DNA from: Bacillota bacterium
GTDB lineage: Bacteria > Bacillota > Clostridia > Clostridiales > Clostridiaceae
Direction of reading: 5' to 3'
DNA: 8,063 bases
NCBI GenBank assembly: GCA_030706065.1
Contig: JAUZPH010000158.1
Span: forward strand, 1-8,063
A program made the translations under genes and the position numbers. Positions 7,005 through 8,063 of this stretch are shown piece by piece. Position 1 is the stretch's first letter. The number at the start of each line of letters is the position of its first letter. Below the pieces are notes generated by a model, which worked only from the letters and a program-made list of their open reading frames with translations, searched no databases and was not told where the DNA came from.

Positions 7005-7035
7005 TGTTTCTATACAGATCGGAGGGGATTTCTTA

Positions 7036-7347
7036 ATGGAAATATTTAAATTTATACCTGGTTTCAGATCAGGCACTAAATGGAAGATGTTAGTAGCATC
7101 TATATATTACTTTTATACACTATATACACTTAACTATGGTATTGGGGCATTCCTTTTAACAATATCATGTCCGTTTTTTATTTTTTCACTGTTTGATGTT
7201 ACCCGCAGGAGGGGCGGCAGAAGGGCTATTCTTACACTAGTAATTTCTTTTATGTTGTTTGACCTTGGATACTCATTATCCCAAAACGCTCCCCAATCAG
7301 CAAATAATACCAAAACATCAACCTCGGAGCCGACACAAAAGGATTAA
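7036..7347 (+). CDS. Small three-helix membrane protein, ended by an in-frame TAA
   Basis: A 103-residue protein beginning at an ATG 8 nt after a strong GGAGGGG site. It has three hydrophobic helices (about 17-33, 35-53 and 63-80). An arginine-rich loop between the second and third (TRRRGGRR, 56-63) should be cytoplasmic by the positive-inside rule. A Ser/Thr/Asn-rich tail (82-103) follows and looks like an extracellular linker. Taken alone the protein ends in this linker, with nothing for the linker to carry. The same frame continues after the stop with a beta-rich domain (see the pseudogene entry), so this is probably the N-terminal part of a longer protein. Function is unknown. Confidence 0.75.
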   Translation: MEIFKFIPGFRSGTKWKMLVASIYYFYTLYTLNYGIGAFLLTISCPFFIFSLFDVTRRRGGRRAILTLVISFMLFDLGYSLSQNAPQSANNTKTSTSEPTQKD

Positions 7348-7602
7348 TTTACAGTAAGTGTTGACAGTTCTTCTCCAAAACAGAATTCACAGATCAAGCT
7401 GACGGTTGCCGGTGCCGGTGGCATGTATATGGCAGTTTATCTTTACAAGAGCAAAAATACACCCTATACCGGTATCGTAGATACTCCGCTGAGTATTGAT
7501 ACAAGAAGTGATTCTACCGGCTTTAAGGTAATTATCGATACTTCCGTAATAACATATAATGGTAAAACCTATCTTGCACAGACTTCATTTACTCCACAAT
7601 AA
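7036..7602 (+). pseudogene. Interrupted gene: membrane protein with extracellular beta domain, one in-frame stop
   Basis: After the TAA at 7345-7347 the same frame stays open for 84 further codons, to a TAA at 7600-7602. They encode 'FTVSVDSSSPKQNSQIKLTV' and continue through 'VYLYKSKNTPYTG' to 'TYNGKTYLAQTSFTPQ'. Alternating hydrophobic residues give the look of an Ig-like beta sandwich, as found at the C-terminus of small clostridial membrane proteins. The second part has no start codon with a ribosome site; its first ATG (7423) lies inside the domain, after a GC-rich stretch lacking a Shine-Dalgarno. The terminator sits 3 nt after the second stop and not after the first. One base change would restore a 188-residue protein with three helices, a linker and an outer domain. 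Pseudogene by nonsense mutation is the simplest reading. Stop-codon readthrough or a sequencing error remain possible. Confidence 0.75.
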
Positions 7603-7605
7603 TAC

Positions 7606-7634
7606 AAAAGCCCTGGAATATTCCCGGGCTTTTT
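7606..7634 (+). terminator. Rho-independent terminator
   Basis: AAAAGCCC-T-GG pairs with CC-C-GGGCTTTT around the loop AATATT, with one T/C mismatch, and the T-run extends to 7634. It lies directly after the second stop of the interrupted gene and marks that stop as the original gene end. Confidence 0.85.
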
Positions 7635-7755
7635 CTCTTGGTTTTTTGTGCCCCCTTCTGAGGAGGACTCATTCACCTCACCTTTTTAACACCTATAGTT
7701 GATTTAGAGTAAAAATTTAATACTCAATTACACTTCAAAGACCCATTTCCAAATA

Positions 7756-7784
7756 TTGTAATTTATATTAATCTTCTGTATAAT
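7756..7784 (+). promoter_or_regulatory. Sigma-A-type promoter of the last gene
   Basis: TTGTAA (7756-7761, four of six) and TATAAT (7779-7784, perfect) are spaced by 17 bp. The transcript should start close to 7791, exactly where the structured leader begins. Between the upstream terminator (7634) and this promoter I find only a weak hairpin. Confidence 0.7.
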
Positions 7785-7790
7785 TAAATA

Positions 7791-7934
7791 GGAACAAAGC
7801 AGCAGCTTTACAGGCAGTAATGACTGATGGGAATTTATATAAGAAGATAGACTCAGGTATGTTGGTTTAACGCCTGTAAAAATACAACTGAGATACTGAC
7901 GAGTGTAAATCATAGTTAATAAGGGAGGACAGTA
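7791..7934 (+). promoter_or_regulatory. Structured 5' leader, possible riboswitch
   Basis: The leader of about 144 nt has a 9-bp perfect closing helix, TTTACAGGC (7807-7815) with GCCTGTAAA (7872-7880), enclosing 56 nt. A 5' hairpin AAAGC-AGCA-GCTTT (7796-7809) shares three bases with that helix, so the two compete. CTCAG (7852-7856) inside the enclosed region can pair with CTGAG (7888-7892) outside it, another alternative fold. The interior 'AATGACTGATGGGAATTTA' recalls, from memory, the 5' half of class II cyclic-di-GMP riboswitches (AAUGA, spacer, AUGGG), but the 3' half does not match well. I leave the ligand open. No terminator hairpin precedes the gene, so control of translation would be more likely. 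Confidence 0.45.
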
Positions 7935-8063
7935 ATGAACAAACGGTATGATTATTCAAATAAGGAAGGAAATAAAATATTGAGATTAAAATTTATAGCA
8001 TTTTATTTACCATTCATCCTTACCATACCTCCGGCGGTTTTTGTGAATCTGATAGCACCTGAA
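7935..8063 (+). CDS. N-terminus of an unknown membrane or secreted protein (cut by window edge)
   Basis: Open from an ATG at 7935 to the right edge (43 codons). A GGGAGGA ribosome site ends 5 nt before it. The visible part has a short polar, charged N-terminus (MNKRYDYSNKEGNK) followed by a hydrophobic stretch, about 19-39 ('FIAFYLPFILTIPPAVFVNL'). That is a membrane anchor or the first helix of a multi-pass protein. A strong promoter and a folded leader precede it. Too little is present to name a family. Confidence 0.75.
   Translation, partial: MNKRYDYSNKEGNKILRLKFIAFYLPFILTIPPAVFVNLIAPE

Noticed and set aside
7659..7687. Hairpin TGAGG / CCTCA followed by CC and five T, as a second terminator
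   Set aside because: Only a 5-bp stem with a 12-nt loop; the strong terminator at 7606-7634 already ends the transcript.
7728..7913. Minus-strand frame of 61 codons across the promoter and leader
   Set aside because: It overlaps a strong + strand promoter and the structured leader, has no ribosome site, and its protein has low complexity.

Overview
The window looks like a piece of chromosome from a low-GC Gram-positive anaerobe of the Clostridia. The base composition is AT-rich, the Shine-Dalgarno sites are strong (GGAGG type), there is a lipoprotein signal, and the proteins have a clostridial flavour. A Ruminiclostridium-like genome is my best guess, but that is inference and not a database result.

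Left half (1-4557) is transcribed leftward. In order of transcription it holds a flavodoxin-fold protein with a compact cysteine motif (4557-3754), a Rho-independent terminator (3682-3654), a lipoprotein with a gluzincin-type metalloprotease domain (3487-2717), a GNAT acetyltransferase (2553-2110), a TIM-barrel sugar isomerase/epimerase-like protein only 19 bp downstream (2090-1257), and a beta-lactamase-fold serine hydrolase (1161 to past the left edge). Only the acetyltransferase and TIM-barrel genes are close enough to be called an operon. The others look like separate accessory functions.

Right half (4652-8063) is transcribed rightward. A good sigma-A promoter drives a membrane-anchored M28 zinc peptidase with a multi-pass C-terminal domain (4762-6435), resembling eukaryotic ERMP1/Fxna-type proteases. 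A 600-bp stretch without a convincing gene follows. It contains two hairpins near 6531-6597 and, at 6764-6907, a strikingly self-complementary segment that folds into a three-way junction (four helices, two G-U pairs only on the + strand). This is the best candidate here for an undescribed structured RNA.

From 6976 a clear promoter drives a small three-helix membrane protein whose reading frame is cut by one in-frame TAA at 7345. Coding sequence continues in the same frame for 84 codons as a beta-rich extracellular domain and stops immediately before a terminator (7606-7634). This is either a young pseudogene or a readthrough gene. A second strong promoter (7756-7784) then begins a leader of about 144 nt with a 9-bp closing helix, a possible riboswitch, ahead of a membrane protein that runs off the right edge (7935-8063).

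The genes do not form a single recognisable pathway. The points of interest are the two structured RNA candidates and the interrupted gene.
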